From NCBI RefSeq assembly GCF_010894435.1, contig NZ_JAAIXZ010000012.1, positions 62,001-126,000 on the forward strand: a DNA stretch of 64,000 bases, given 5' to 3'. The translations under genes and the position numbers were made by a program. The stretch is from Pyxidicoccus trucidator. GTDB taxonomy: Bacteria; Myxococcota; Myxococcia; Myxococcales; Myxococcaceae. Shown here piece by piece: positions 15,839-24,933 of the stretch (the stretch's first letter is position 1; each line of letters begins with the position of its first letter). The notes under the pieces are model-generated. The model worked only from the letters and a program-made list of their open reading frames with translations, was not told the origin of the DNA and did not search any database.

Positions 15839-18607
15839 ATGGGTTGGCTCAAGGACCGGATGGAGGACCTGAAGCCCCGGGTGACCAGCATGAGCGCGCT
15901 GGCGGAGCGCGTTTGCGAGGCCCGCGCCTGGCCTCGCTCGGAGAAGCTCAAGCCCAACTCGCTCGCCACCTACCTCGGCCGGCTGGACGAGGGCGAGGAG
16001 CTGTCACGGCTCGAGGAGCGCCCCTTCATGCTCAAGGCCCTGGCCGAGGTCCTGGGGATGACGGCGGAGGACATGGAGGAGCAGCTCGTCCGGCTTCGCG
16101 CCCCCAAGCCCCAAGCTGACTTCCGGTTCAAGCTGCGCGATGTCCCCCTGCGCCCCATCGACCTGAGCCGGGAGCCACCGCCCCCCGGACTTCCTGACGA
16201 GGTGTTGTCCCCGGACCACTGGCCCTTGTGGTGGCACGCCCCCACCGGCTCGGGGCGAACCCTGGCTGGCCAGTGGGTCGCCGCGCGAGGGCTGGCCACG
16301 TTCATCCAGGCAGCGACCTGGGCCGAGGCCGAGCGTCAGCTTCCGAAGAGAGGCGCCGTCTTCCTTGAGCTTGGCTCGGCTGAAGGCGCTCCCATCCACG
16401 TCGACCCGGTCGCTGGCCTGAAGCTCTGTGTGGCCAGCGAAGCCCATCCGCCCGAGCCACCGCCCCGCGCCCCCAGCGAGACACAACTCCTGGCCAGGGC
16501 CTGGCCCCTGGCAGAACTCCAGCCGCAGGCCGAGCCTGAGCCCCAAACCAAGCTCACGCAGCCGGCAGTCATCCCCTGGCCTCTCGTGGAGAACCCCCGC
16601 GTCAGCACCTGGCTCGGACCGCTGATGGCTTGGCTGGAGGAGCGGGCCACGGGTGATGGGCTCGACACGAAGTCCTGTCTGGATTGGCTCGAGTCGCTCA
16701 CCGGGACGTCCGGCATCCTCTCCGAGGAAGACACCCTCGATACGGCCCTGGGTCTCATCGGGCTCTTCGCCACCTATACCCGGAAGGAAGGCGCTCCCGG
16801 GCCGCTGAAAAAGGCCCAGAGCCTGGCGGACCTGGCCCGGCTCCTCCTGCGCATGCGCCGCCAGCAGTTCGAGGAGGTCGACCTCAAGGCGGACGTGCTT
16901 TGGGATCGCCTGCGGGGGATGAGCAAGCGCTTGCTGCTGGAAGCCGAGGAGCCCTGGTTCGAGGCACGACCTCTGGATGACTGGCAGGCGCTCGCAGTCA
17001 GCCAGCCCGATGGCGGCGACCTCGACTGGCTTGGCGCGCTCGCGCCGCATGGACTCAAGGTGGACCCTGCCGCCCTGGCCAAGGCTCGCGAGAAGCTTCC
17101 CCCCGAAGCTTTCCGGACGGTGCGGGCCCTGCGCGCACTCGGACTGCTGCGCGAGAAGCAGCCCCGGCAGTTCGCCCTTTCCCCGCTCTGGGTGCTGCAA
17201 GGGATGCTGGAGCAGGCCCTGCAAGAGCTCGTCACCGGGGAAGCGCCCGCGGTGTGGGGCAAGGTCCTGCTCCAGCAGGAGTGGGCGGACTCCGCGGTAC
17301 AGCACCTGCTGGAGCGTGGCCGGCGCGGAGACTTCACGGCCATGCGCGCACTCATGGGCAGTCCCGAGCCCTCATCGCCCGCCTGGGTTGCCGCGTTCGA
17401 AGCCTCATTCCGGGTGCTCGGGCTGGTATCGCTGGAGGGCGTGGAACTCCCGGACGAGCTCCGCCTGGGCATGCTCCGGCTCCAGAGGAAGCTGCTTGTC
17501 CCCACCCATGACGGCGCGCCGCAGCCGCGGCTCACCCATGACAACCCCTACGCCCGGGAGGAGTACCTCCTCGACGCCAGCAGTTGGTATGCCGCCCTGC
17601 TGGCGCTCGTCGAGCCCGTGCCAACCTCGGAGGACGTCTCCTTCGAGTCCTGGTGCCGGGGGCTGTCGCCTGACAACGTGAGATGGCTGTTCTTCATGGC
17701 GACCTCCTTTCGGACGGAGGAACGAAAACACCAGCTGGAGCCGTGGAAGCTGCCCCTCCTGCTGCTCGGAGGCCGGCTGCTCGACAGGTTGCCCCCGCCG
17801 TCCTCTCCCCTGCCTCGTCCTCCGGACGTGCTCCAACCGGAGCGCCTGCTCCGACTGCTCCAGCAGGACACGCCATCCCTCAAGGAAATCGACGAGTCCG
17901 TCTACTGGGACGAGCTGGCGGATGCCCTCCCGGACTACGCACGGGCACGAGGCCTGGACTGGAAACAGCTCGCCCGGAAGATATGGAACCTCTGGCTCAC
18001 AACGGATGGCGCGGAGCTTCCCCAGTGTCTCTGGCCTCAACAGGAGCATGCCGAGGTCTTCTGGAGAGCACTCCCCGCCGAGGCACTCTCCGTGCTCATC
18101 CGCAAGCGCCGCTGGATGCTACAGAAGGAGGAGAAGGTCTTCTCCTTCTTCGACACGTCACACTGGGACGCCTTCGTCGACGTCTGGATTGAGCTTGCCT
18201 CTCAGCGGCAATCCACGTGGAGGTCGGACCCTCCCCGCTTCGCCTGGGCATCGATTCCACCTGGACACGTCCGCCGGGCGCTGCGTGCCGGGCTGCCCGA
18301 CCCCTATGACCACGATACCCGGCGGGCGCTCTGGCAGCGGATGCCAGACGTGTTGTGCGAGGAGATTGAGGCTCTCTTCAAAAAGGGGCTCTGGGACTGG
18401 GCCCTGACGCAGGCCTGGGGCGTTCCGCCCGCGTACTTCCCGCGAGTGCTGTCCAGCGCCGAGGCCGCGGTCGCCCAGGCGGGGCTTCCCCCGCCACCTT
18501 CAGCCCTCGCCCGCTGGCTCCGTGAGGAAGTCGGCCGGCGCGTCCCGGATTGGCAACGCGCCTGGGCCCTGCTGGAGCGCCTCCTGCCCACGACGAAACC
18601 GGGCTGA
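15839..18607 (+). CDS. Unrecognised 922-aa protein with degenerate P-loop
   Basis: I do not recognise this family. Residues about 1-88 look like a small helical DNA- or protein-binding module (TSMSALAERV, SLATYLGRLDEG, ALAEVLGMTAEDM). A P-loop-like APTGSGRT lies at 134-141, but the essential Lys is Arg140; a Walker-B-like AVFLELG lies at 173-179. About 100 residues of Pro-rich sequence follow, then some 650 residues of Trp- and Leu-rich helices without obvious repeats. The layout recalls STAND-type NTPases whose ATPase has decayed. The start ATG follows GGAGGTAGGAG. It diverges from the DUF4145 gene; both could form a two-gene system. No membrane segment or signal is seen. Confidence 0.6.
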   Translation: MGWLKDRMEDLKPRVTSMSALAERVCEARAWPRSEKLKPNSLATYLGRLDEGEELSRLEERPFMLKALAEVLGMTAEDMEEQLVRLRAPKPQADFRFKLRDVPLRPIDLSREPPPPGLPDEVLSPDHWPLWWHAPTGSGRTLAGQWVAARGLATFIQAATWAEAERQLPKRGAVFLELGSAEGAPIHVDPVAGLKLCVASEAHPPEPPPRAPSETQLLARAWPLAELQPQAEPEPQTKLTQPAVIPWPLVENPRVSTWLGPLMAWLEERATGDGLDTKSCLDWLESLTGTSGILSEEDTLDTALGLIGLFATYTRKEGAPGPLKKAQSLADLARLLLRMRRQQFEEVDLKADVLWDRLRGMSKRLLLEAEEPWFEARPLDDWQALAVSQPDGGDLDWLGALAPHGLKVDPAALAKAREKLPPEAFRTVRALRALGLLREKQPRQFALSPLWVLQGMLEQALQELVTGEAPAVWGKVLLQQEWADSAVQHLLERGRRGDFTAMRALMGSPEPSSPAWVAAFEASFRVLGLVSLEGVELPDELRLGMLRLQRKLLVPTHDGAPQPRLTHDNPYAREEYLLDASSWYAALLALVEPVPTSEDVSFESWCRGLSPDNVRWLFFMATSFRTEERKHQLEPWKLPLLLLGGRLLDRLPPPSSPLPRPPDVLQPERLLRLLQQDTPSLKEIDESVYWDELADALPDYARARGLDWKQLARKIWNLWLTTDGAELPQCLWPQQEHAEVFWRALPAEALSVLIRKRRWMLQKEEKVFSFFDTSHWDAFVDVWIELASQRQSTWRSDPPRFAWASIPPGHVRRALRAGLPDPYDHDTRRALWQRMPDVLCEEIEALFKKGLWDWALTQAWGVPPAYFPRVLSSAEAAVAQAGLPPPPSALARWLREEVGRRVPDWQRAWALLERLLPTTKPG

Positions 18608-18664
18608 TGTTGGCGGTGCGCCATCGCTGGGGCGAGGCCACGTTCGGGGACACAGAGAGGTGGC

Positions 18665-19498
18665 TCACGAGTCGTGGGACGCCTTGGGGTCCTTCTCCGA
18701 CATATGACGGTGCATCGCCGTCTTCACCGCGTCGGGGAGGACATGGGAGGCGGCGGACATGACCTTGTTGGTCAGCGCGCCCGCGACGACCTTGTCCTTG
18801 CCCGCCATGAGGGCCTCGAAGCCCTCCTTCGCCACCTGCGCCGGGTCGTCCTTCTCCTGCCGGCCCACGCGGGTGTCGTCCATGCCCGCGCGGTGGAAGA
18901 AGTTCGTCTCCGTGGGGCCCGGCATCAGCGCGGTGACGGTGATGCCCACGTCCTTCAGCTCGTTGCGCAGCGCCTCGGAGAAGGACTGGAGGAACGCCTT
19001 GGACGCGCCGTAGACGGCCTCCAGCGGCGCGGGCAGCACGGCGGCGATGGACGAGGTGAAGAGGATGCGTCCCTCGCCCCGGGCCACCATGTCGCGCGTC
19101 ACGCGCTTGGTGAGGTGGACGGCGGAGGTGATGTTGAGCTGGATGAGGTTGAGCTCGGCCTTCAGGTCCGTCTCGCGCGCGAAGTCACCGCCCACGCCCA
19201 CGCCCGCGTTGACGGCGAGCACGTCCACCGGACGCCCCAATTCCTGGGCCTTCTTGTAGAGCTGCTCCACGCCTTCATACGTGGCCAGGTCCACCTGGAG
19301 GGCCTCCACGCGCGCGCCGTCCTTCGACAGCTCCGTCCGGGACTGGTGGATGCCGTCGTCCTCGGCCGCGATGAGCACGTCGAAGCCGTTCTGGACGAAC
19401 TGCCTCGCCAGCTCGAGGCCGATGCCGCTGGAAGCGCCGGTGACGAGGGCCAGGGGACGGGTATCGGGGTTCGTCTTCTTCTTTGCCATGGCACTCAT
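18665..19498 (-). CDS. Short-chain dehydrogenase/reductase
   Basis: A 277-residue classical SDR. The NAD(P)-binding TGASSGIG is near residue 18, the structural NAG is in LAVNAGVG, and the catalytic residues are Ser in LFTSSIAA and the YGASK Tyr-Lys pair. Start chosen at the ATG just before the SDR core, as upstream in-frame sequence is not protein-like. Substrate unknown; the resemblance is to broad-specificity ketone/aldehyde reductases. It ends 57 bp from the 922-residue gene, convergent. Confidence 0.85.
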   Translation of the reverse strand: MSAMAKKKTNPDTRPLALVTGASSGIGLELARQFVQNGFDVLIAAEDDGIHQSRTELSKDGARVEALQVDLATYEGVEQLYKKAQELGRPVDVLAVNAGVGVGGDFARETDLKAELNLIQLNITSAVHLTKRVTRDMVARGEGRILFTSSIAAVLPAPLEAVYGASKAFLQSFSEALRNELKDVGITVTALMPGPTETNFFHRAGMDDTRVGRQEKDDPAQVAKEGFEALMAGKDKVVAGALTNKVMSAASHVLPDAVKTAMHRHMSEKDPKASHDS

Positions 19499-19652
19499 GG
19501 GTGGGGACGGCCCTCTCCCGGCGGAAGGGCGGCAGTCCCGTCCGGGAGGCGGGCGAGCAAGCGGGACGCACGCCTGCTCGCGCGCCCTGAAGTCCCCAGC
19601 ACGTTGGAACCCGTGCTTCAGACCGTCAGACCTGGGTGGTAGACCCGGCCTC

Positions 19653-20216
19653 ATGGACGAGTCGCGGGAGGAACAGGACAGGAAGCCGCCGCGTCCGCGG
19701 AAGCCGCCCCGCAAGGTGTCTCCGAAGTATCTGGAGAACGCCGCCCTGCACTACCTGAAGCGGTACGCGGCCACGCAGAGCCAGCTCCAGCGCGTGTTGC
19801 TGCGCCGGGTGGACAAGTCCCTCAAGTTCCATGGCGGGGACCGCGCGGAGGCGCTCGGCTGGATGACGGCGCTCATGGAGAAGCTCGTCCGCAACGGGTA
19901 CCTCAACGACGAGGCCTACGCGCGGATGAAGGCCACGTCCCTGCGGGCCTCGGGCCGCAGCTCCCGGATGATTACCCAGAAGCTCCGGATGAAGGGCGTC
20001 GCCGCGGAAGTCGTGGCCCGGAAGGTGGCCGACGCCACGTCCGAGGTCTCCGACGAGGAGGCCGCGCGCATCTGGGCGAGGAAGAAGCGCCTCGGCCCGT
20101 TCCGGAAGAACCTCCAGACGCGCGAGGAGAACCGGCAGCGAGACCTCGCCTCCCTCGCGCGGGCGGGGTTCTCCTTCGGCATCGCGAAGAAGATCATCGA
20201 CTCGGACCCGGCGTAG
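19653..20216 (+). CDS. recX: RecX regulatory protein
   Basis: A 187-residue protein with a basic N-terminal tail (KPPRPRKPPRK) and then three RecX helical repeats: ALHYLKRYAATQSQLQRVLLRR, then MEKLVRNGYLNDEAYARMKATSLRASGRSSRMITQKLRMKG in segments, then FRKNLQTREENRQRDLASLARAGFSFGIAKKII. RecX binds RecA filaments and limits recombination. The gene is separated from recA here, as is common in myxobacteria. It diverges from the SDR gene. Confidence 0.85.
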   Translation: MDESREEQDRKPPRPRKPPRKVSPKYLENAALHYLKRYAATQSQLQRVLLRRVDKSLKFHGGDRAEALGWMTALMEKLVRNGYLNDEAYARMKATSLRASGRSSRMITQKLRMKGVAAEVVARKVADATSEVSDEEAARIWARKKRLGPFRKNLQTREENRQRDLASLARAGFSFGIAKKIIDSDPA

Positions 20217-20525
20217 CACCCTCCACATGGGCCGCGGTCCAGGGGCCACGAGGCCCGGGACGTCGCGCGCACGGGAGCGGACGGAACGCTCATTCCGCAC
20301 ATCGGTTGCACGAAACCGCGGCGCGGCCCCGGGCGGCCCGGAAGTGGAATGAACGTTCCTTCCAGGCGACTGCCGCCCGGAGGCGTGAGGCTCATACAAA
20401 GCGCCCGCACAGCCAGCCGTCCCCGCATCGTCCGTATCCACCACGGAGGCCCGCTGTCCCACCGGGCCCGCGCTTCCGCCGTGGCCCCAGGCCCATCCGC
20501 GGCGGCCATCACCACGGAGACACCG
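20217..20525. other. Intergenic region recX-P450
   Basis: About 310 bp. Apart from the palindrome and the looser GGAA/TTCC pair nothing is recognised. The frame upstream of the P450 core is open through much of it, but the encoded residues are low-complexity and unlike P450 N-termini, so I treat it as non-coding promoter DNA. Confidence 0.4.
20345..20364. promoter_or_regulatory. Palindrome copy 2, upstream of P450
   Basis: TGGAA-T-GAACGTTC-C-TTCCA, an inverted repeat with the same centre as the copies at 7613, 42345 and 59628. It lies 130 bp after recX and 162 bp before the likely P450 start. A second, looser GGAA/TTCC pair (GGAACGCTCATTCC) lies 50 bp upstream. Position fits an operator in the P450 promoter region. 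Confidence 0.55.
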
Positions 20526-21710
20526 TTGCAGACGTACGACCTGTTCGCCCCCACCACCGACGCCGAGCGCCTGGACCTGTACGCACGCATGCGCGGCGAG
20601 CCCGGCCTCTGCCGCATCGCGCCCTTCGGAGCCTACGCCGCCGCCCGCTACGAGGACGTGCGCGCGATTCAGAAGGACGCACAGCGCTTCTCGTCCGAGG
20701 CGCTCGCGGTGTCGGCCGCGCCTCCGTGGCTCGGGCCCAACCCGGTGGCGCAGTCGCTCGTCACCAGAGACCCGCCGCGCCACACGCAGCTTCGCGCGCT
20801 GGTGAACCGGGCCTTCGGCCCCTCGGGCATGGCGCGGCTGGAGGCGCAGGTGCGCCGCGAGGCGGAGACGCTGGCCGAGGCCGCCGTCCGTCAGCGCGAG
20901 GTGGACTTCGTGGACGCCCTCTCCTTCGTGCTGCCGCGCAACATCATCGGCCGCATGCTCGGCCTGGAGCCGTCCACCTTCACCGAGTTCAAGCGCTGGT
21001 CGGTGAACATGGGCCTCATCAGCTCCGCCGTGCCCGAGCAGCACCAGGGCATCCGAGACACGGTGAAGGAGATGGAGGCCTACCTCGGGGACGTCATCGC
21101 CGCGCGCCGCCGTCAGCCCGGGGACGACATGGTGAGCGACCTGGTCCGCGCGGAGGTGGAGGGCCAGCAGCTCACCGACGCGGAGGTCCTCTCGTTCCTC
21201 TTCCTGCTGCTGCCCGCGGGCATGGAGACGACGGCGCAGCTCATCGGCAACGCGGCCATCCTCCTGGCCCGATTCCCCGAGCACCTGGAGCACGCGCGGG
21301 CGGACAAGGCGCACATCGTCCGCTTCCTCGAGGAGGTGCTCCGCTACGAGCCCCCCGCCCAGTTCGCCTTCCGCGTCGCCGTGACGGACGTGGAGCTCTC
21401 CGGCACGAAGGTGCCCGCGGGCAGTCTCGTCATGGGACTGGTGGCAAGCGCCAACCGCGACGAGCGCGTGTTCGAGCAGCCGGACCGCTTCCTCCCCGGC
21501 CGAGACAAGGGCACCCAGCACCTCTCCTTTGGCCATGGCATCCACTTCTGCCTCGGCGCACAACTCGCCCGCATGGAGGCCCGGCTCGCGCTGGAGGCAC
21601 TCGTCCCCCGCATCCGCGCGGTGGAGCTCCGCTCCCCGGACATCCAGTGGCTCCCCGGCCTCACCATCCACGGGCCCCGGACGCTCCCGGTGGACCTCAT
21701 CCCGGTCTGA
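20526..21710 (+). CDS. Cytochrome P450 (soluble bacterial class)
   Basis: A 394-residue P450. The I-helix oxygen-activation motif is AGMETT, the K-helix ExxR is EEVLR, and the haem loop is FGHGIHFCLG with Cys342 as the iron ligand, so the enzyme is complete. Start placed at TTG with GGAG seven bases upstream, giving the usual length; the frame is open further upstream but without P450-like sequence and across the palindrome. Like other soluble bacterial P450s it would need a ferredoxin and reductase encoded elsewhere. The substrate is unknown. The upstream palindrome suggests a dedicated repressor. Confidence 0.87.
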   Translation: MQTYDLFAPTTDAERLDLYARMRGEPGLCRIAPFGAYAAARYEDVRAIQKDAQRFSSEALAVSAAPPWLGPNPVAQSLVTRDPPRHTQLRALVNRAFGPSGMARLEAQVRREAETLAEAAVRQREVDFVDALSFVLPRNIIGRMLGLEPSTFTEFKRWSVNMGLISSAVPEQHQGIRDTVKEMEAYLGDVIAARRRQPGDDMVSDLVRAEVEGQQLTDAEVLSFLFLLLPAGMETTAQLIGNAAILLARFPEHLEHARADKAHIVRFLEEVLRYEPPAQFAFRVAVTDVELSGTKVPAGSLVMGLVASANRDERVFEQPDRFLPGRDKGTQHLSFGHGIHFCLGAQLARMEARLALEALVPRIRAVELRSPDIQWLPGLTIHGPRTLPVDLIPV

Positions 21711-21791
21711 CGTCGGAAGCTCTCCGGTCCTCCCGCTCACGGTGAGGCCAGGAGCACCGTCACCGCGTCCGTGGGCGGCGAGGGCACCCCG

Positions 21792-22973
21792 TCACGGCGC
21801 GGGCCGCCCGAGGAACCGGGCGATGGCCTCGAGTACGTCGTCGTCGGACATCAGCGCGACGTGCTCGGCACGGCTGTCCACGCGCTCGAACGGGAGGGGC
21901 AGCGCGGGCACGGCGCTCGTGGCGAGCACGGAGCCATCCCCATCGGCCTTCACCTCGTCGTCCAGGTCGAGGCCGCCGTCCTTCATCCGGAACCCGCTCG
22001 TGGTGGACCGCCCCGTGCCGACGACGACGAGCGTCTGGAAGGGAGGCGGCGGCAGTCCCTCACGCGGCGACAGCGCCTCGGCGAGCGCGCGGCGGGCCTC
22101 CAGCATGCGGGTGAGCTGCTCGCGGTAGGCCGTGTCCTCGCGCAGCGGAGCCTCCGCGAAGACGCCCCAGCCCCGTGTCCACCACTGCTCCGGAGCATAG
22201 GGGTCCAGGGCGACGGGCGCGCCCGCGGCGTCCACCAGGAAGTCGCTACGCCAGGGCAGGAGCTGGAAGGACGAGGCGAAGGTGAAGAGGGCCTCCGCGC
22301 GGAGCAGCGCCGTGTTCCGTCCGGTGGTGGTGCCTTCGTGCAGGTCGTCGAAGATGCCCGGAGAGCCCCGGAAGGGCGTGCCCACGAAGACCACGCGCTG
22401 GACGTGCGCGGCGCCCGCCCAGGGTTGCGTGCCCGGCCCGGCGCCTCCGTGCAGCAGGCAGTGCAGCGCGACGAGCCCGCCCATGCTGTGGACGACGAGG
22501 TTCACCTTGCGCCGTCCCCCGCCCTCGGCCACGAGCTGCTCGATTCGCGCGCACAGCGCTCCGGCGCTCTCCCGGACGTCTCGCCGCCAGTCGTAGCCGA
22601 ACGTGGTGAAGCCCGGGAGCCGCTCGCGGCCGAACTCCATGGCGGAGCGATACACGTTGATGGAGGCGAGCAGGGGGATGAGGGTGAGCTTGGTCATGGG
22701 CCCATCCGGCACCAGGGGCCCGAACCGCTCAGCGGGCCGCTGTCCCGGGAAGGGCAGCGCGAGTGAGCGCTCTCCACGCGTGACCACATCCCCCGGTGAG
22801 AACCACGCCCGCGCTGGCTCCGGTCCTTCCGTGAAGAGGAAGCTGCCGCGATAGCCGGGCACCAGGATGGTGACCTCGTCACCGGTGGGCGGCGCCAACC
22901 GCACCCGCGCTACGGAGCAGCCCGTGAGGGCGATGGCCACCAGGGCCCAGGCGAAACACCGTCGAAGGAGCAT
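21792..22973 (-). CDS. LCAT/PGAP1-like lipase lipoprotein
   Basis: A 393-residue alpha/beta hydrolase. The start is set at an ATG that gives a good lipoprotein signal (MLLRRCFAWALVAIALTGC, Cys19 as lipid site) with AAGGAG upstream. The oxyanion strand is VTILVPGYRGS, the nucleophile elbow is VHSMGG, and Asp and His follow in DGDGS and SRAEHVAL, typical of lecithin:cholesterol acyltransferase-like lipases. It would sit in the inner or outer membrane and act on phospholipid or sterol esters; this is inferred. The DNA just upstream repeats part of the signal-peptide coding region imperfectly. Confidence 0.78.
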   Translation of the reverse strand: MLLRRCFAWALVAIALTGCSVARVRLAPPTGDEVTILVPGYRGSFLFTEGPEPARAWFSPGDVVTRGERSLALPFPGQRPAERFGPLVPDGPMTKLTLIPLLASINVYRSAMEFGRERLPGFTTFGYDWRRDVRESAGALCARIEQLVAEGGGRRKVNLVVHSMGGLVALHCLLHGGAGPGTQPWAGAAHVQRVVFVGTPFRGSPGIFDDLHEGTTTGRNTALLRAEALFTFASSFQLLPWRSDFLVDAAGAPVALDPYAPEQWWTRGWGVFAEAPLREDTAYREQLTRMLEARRALAEALSPREGLPPPPFQTLVVVGTGRSTTSGFRMKDGGLDLDDEVKADGDGSVLATSAVPALPLPFERVDSRAEHVALMSDDDVLEAIARFLGRPAP

Positions 22974-23083
22974 GGGCGCAGCCTCGGGGCAACGCGGGGC
23001 CGAGGCAAGCGGCGCCCAGGTGAAGCACCGTCGAAGCAACGTTCTCGGGAGCCTGGGCACAGCCGAACCGAGACAGGCAGCCC
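22945..23083. repeat. Imperfect 69-bp tandem duplication at a gene start
   Basis: The segment covering the lipase start (GCCCAGGCGAAACACCGTCG) recurs 69 bp upstream as GCCCAGGTGAAGCACCGTCG with further partial matches after it. Translated in the lipase frame, the upstream copy reads LLRRCFTWAPLASA against LLRRCFAWALVAIA. It is a decayed duplicate of the signal-peptide region. Confidence 0.6.
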
Positions 23084-23122
23084 GGCCTGGACGCGAGCCC
23101 TGAAGCCCGGCGGACCGCTTCG

Positions 23123-23704
23123 TCACGCGCCCGGCGGCTTCAGCAGCAGGTCTTTCGCTCGCACGAGCGCTTCACGCTGCTCGCGGGCCTGCCGCTGCAT
23201 GTCCGGTGGGAGGCCCGCCATGCGCGCCGCGTCGTACTCCTGGAGCTGCGCCTCGCACGCGGCCAGGATGACCGACGGGGGCGCATCCGGCCGCACTCCC
23301 AGGAGCGCCGCCGCCTTCTCTCGCGCTCCCTTCGCCAGGTCCTCGGGCCGGCCCATGGCCGCCACCAGCCGGGTCTCCTCGCCGCTGGAAACGGACACGC
23401 TGAAGCGGCTGGAGATACCCCCTCCACGGACGAGGAGCACCACCCCCGCCAGGCCCAGCAGGCCGGCCGCACCCGCCGCGAGCGGGAAGTGCTGACGGCG
23501 CTGGCGCTCCTCGCGCAGGAGCTGGAGGGAGACGAGCGCCTCCTCGGAGTCAGGTTCCCGTCCCTGGGACACCCGGGCGAGCTCGGCCTCCATCATGTCG
23601 AGCTGCGAGACGGAATATGCCGAGTAGGAGTTCTTCGCCGCCGTGGCCAGGTACGCGGCGAAGCCCGCGGCGCCCAGCGAGCACAGGAGGAGGAGGATTC
23701 GCAC
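23123..23704 (-). CDS. Membrane protein of unknown function
   Basis: A 193-residue protein with two hydrophobic helices (residues about 2-22 and 74-92), the segment between them likely periplasmic or cytoplasmic and rich in charged helices. The C-terminal 60 residues (LLGVRPDAPPSVILAACEAQLQ, then ALVRAKDLLLK) look like a J-domain-type helical pair but lack the HPD triad. I do not recognise a family. It lies upstream of the lipase on the same strand with about 150 bp between. Confidence 0.6.
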   Translation of the reverse strand: MRILLLLCSLGAAGFAAYLATAAKNSYSAYSVSQLDMMEAELARVSQGREPDSEEALVSLQLLREERQRRQHFPLAAGAAGLLGLAGVVLLVRGGGISSRFSVSVSSGEETRLVAAMGRPEDLAKGAREKAAALLGVRPDAPPSVILAACEAQLQEYDAARMAGLPPDMQRQAREQREALVRAKDLLLKPPGA

Positions 23705-23777
23705 GGTGCGCTTCTTAGCAGGCCCGTGGGGCCTCGCGCCTCCCCGCGCCTTCCCGCCGGGCGGGCCACCCGTGCGA

Positions 23778-24392
23778 CTACAGGGTGGAGAGCAGGTGTT
23801 CTTCCTCGGCCAGCTCCCGCAGGCGCACCTTGATGCGCTGGAACTGCTGGCGGAGCACGGCCACCCTGCGGCGCAGCTCCTCGGGCGTCATCGGCTCGCT
23901 GGAGGGCGCCAGCTCCCTCGCCACCGCTTCCCAGGACAGCCGCCGGTCCAGCCGGAGCGTCAGCAGCGTCTGCTCATAGGGGCCCAGCCGCGAGCGCAGA
24001 CTCCGGAAGCGCTCCTTGACGGCGGACTGGAGCCAGGGCTGCGTCTGGGAGCGCGCCGCCTGCACCTCCTGCGCGAAGGCGTCCCGGGTCACCGGAATCT
24101 CGCGAGCGGCGCCCACCGCGGAGTGGCGGTAGGCCAGGTGGCGCGCGACCTGGTAGGCCCACGTCCGGAAGGAGCTCTGCCACCGGAAGGCAGGCAGGTC
24201 CTTCACCAGCAGCTCGCTGAAGTCGCTGAAGGCCTCACGCGTCCGCTCCGGGTCCTTGAGGATGGAGCCCATCAGCCGCAGCAGCTCCGTTCCATAGCCC
24301 GCCAGGGCCGTCTCCACGGCACCTCCCACGTCTCCCTGGCGGCACAGCTCGCGGATGAGCTGCTCCAGCGCTTCGCGCTCCCTCGGCTGCAT
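23778..24392 (-). CDS. ECF-type RNA polymerase sigma factor
   Basis: A 204-residue sigma-70-family protein. Region 2 is visible as FSELLVKDLPAFRWQSSFRTWAYQVARH, with the -10-recognition helix WQSSFRTWAY; region 4 is RLGPYEQTLLTLRLDRRLSWEAVAREL. A 30-residue N-terminal helix and a linker of about 35 residues complete it. No anti-sigma factor is adjacent, but a serine/threonine kinase and a response regulator are, which fits ECF groups controlled by phosphorylation. It diverges from the response regulator. Confidence 0.8.
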   Translation of the reverse strand: MQPREREALEQLIRELCRQGDVGGAVETALAGYGTELLRLMGSILKDPERTREAFSDFSELLVKDLPAFRWQSSFRTWAYQVARHLAYRHSAVGAAREIPVTRDAFAQEVQAARSQTQPWLQSAVKERFRSLRSRLGPYEQTLLTLRLDRRLSWEAVARELAPSSEPMTPEELRRRVAVLRQQFQRIKVRLRELAEEEHLLSTL

Positions 24393-24452
24393 GCCTCCCT
24401 CCTGGTGAGGTCCGCCTCCTCATCTATCTACGCATTCGTGGCAGGAAGCGCG

Positions 24453-24482
24453 TTCACATTCTCGCTCCCGTGGACCTATCCA
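24453..24482 (+). promoter_or_regulatory. Possible sigma-70-like promoter of the response regulator
   Basis: TTCACA and TATCCA are separated by 18 bp and end 45 bp before the regulator start. The -10 overlaps the small palindrome CTATC-CA-GATAG. It is a pattern match only. Confidence 0.28.
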
Positions 24483-24527
24483 GATAGACAGGGCGCATCG
24501 TCGCCCATCACCGGATTGAGGTGCATC

Positions 24528-24917
24528 ATGAACACCCAGCCCATTGTCCTCCTGGTCGACGACGACGCGGACCTGCGCGACATCTACACGCTGGTACTGG
24601 AAGACCTGGGCTGCACGGTCGCCACGGCCAGGGATGGGCAGGAAGCGCTGGAGCAGGCCCTGGCACGGCGGCCGGACCTCATCATCACCGACGTGTGCAT
24701 GCCACGGGTGAACGGGCTGGAGCTGTGCTACCGGCTGCGTGCCAACGAGCGGCTGCGAGACATTCCGCTCATCATCCACAGCAGCGAGCACGCCCTCATC
24801 CCCCCGCGCGGCGAGGTCTTCCTGCACAAGGACGGTGACGTGTCGCGCTTTACCGCGCAGGTTGCACTCATCCTCGGCGGAGGGCGCGACGGGCCCACCT
24901 TCGCCTCCGTCGCCTGA
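24528..24917 (+). CDS. Single-domain response regulator
   Basis: A 129-residue CheY-like receiver with no output domain. The acidic pocket is VDDDAD at residues 10-15, the phospho-Asp lies in IITDVCMP (about residue 58), the Thr/Ser switch position is in IHSS, and the conserved Lys is in LHKDG. Such stand-alone receivers relay phosphate or bind a target directly. The neighbouring sigma factor and kinase are possible partners. Start at the ATG giving the canonical N-terminus; the upstream frame is open but antisense to the sigma gene. Confidence 0.87.
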   Translation: MNTQPIVLLVDDDADLRDIYTLVLEDLGCTVATARDGQEALEQALARRPDLIITDVCMPRVNGLELCYRLRANERLRDIPLIIHSSEHALIPPRGEVFLHKDGDVSRFTAQVALILGGGRDGPTFASVA

Positions 24918-24933
24918 CGTCCCGGGCACCCGC

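Noticed and set aside
20349..20525. P450 start at the first in-frame ATG
   Set aside because: It would make the palindrome coding and add about 59 low-complexity residues; the TTG with GGAG gives normal length.
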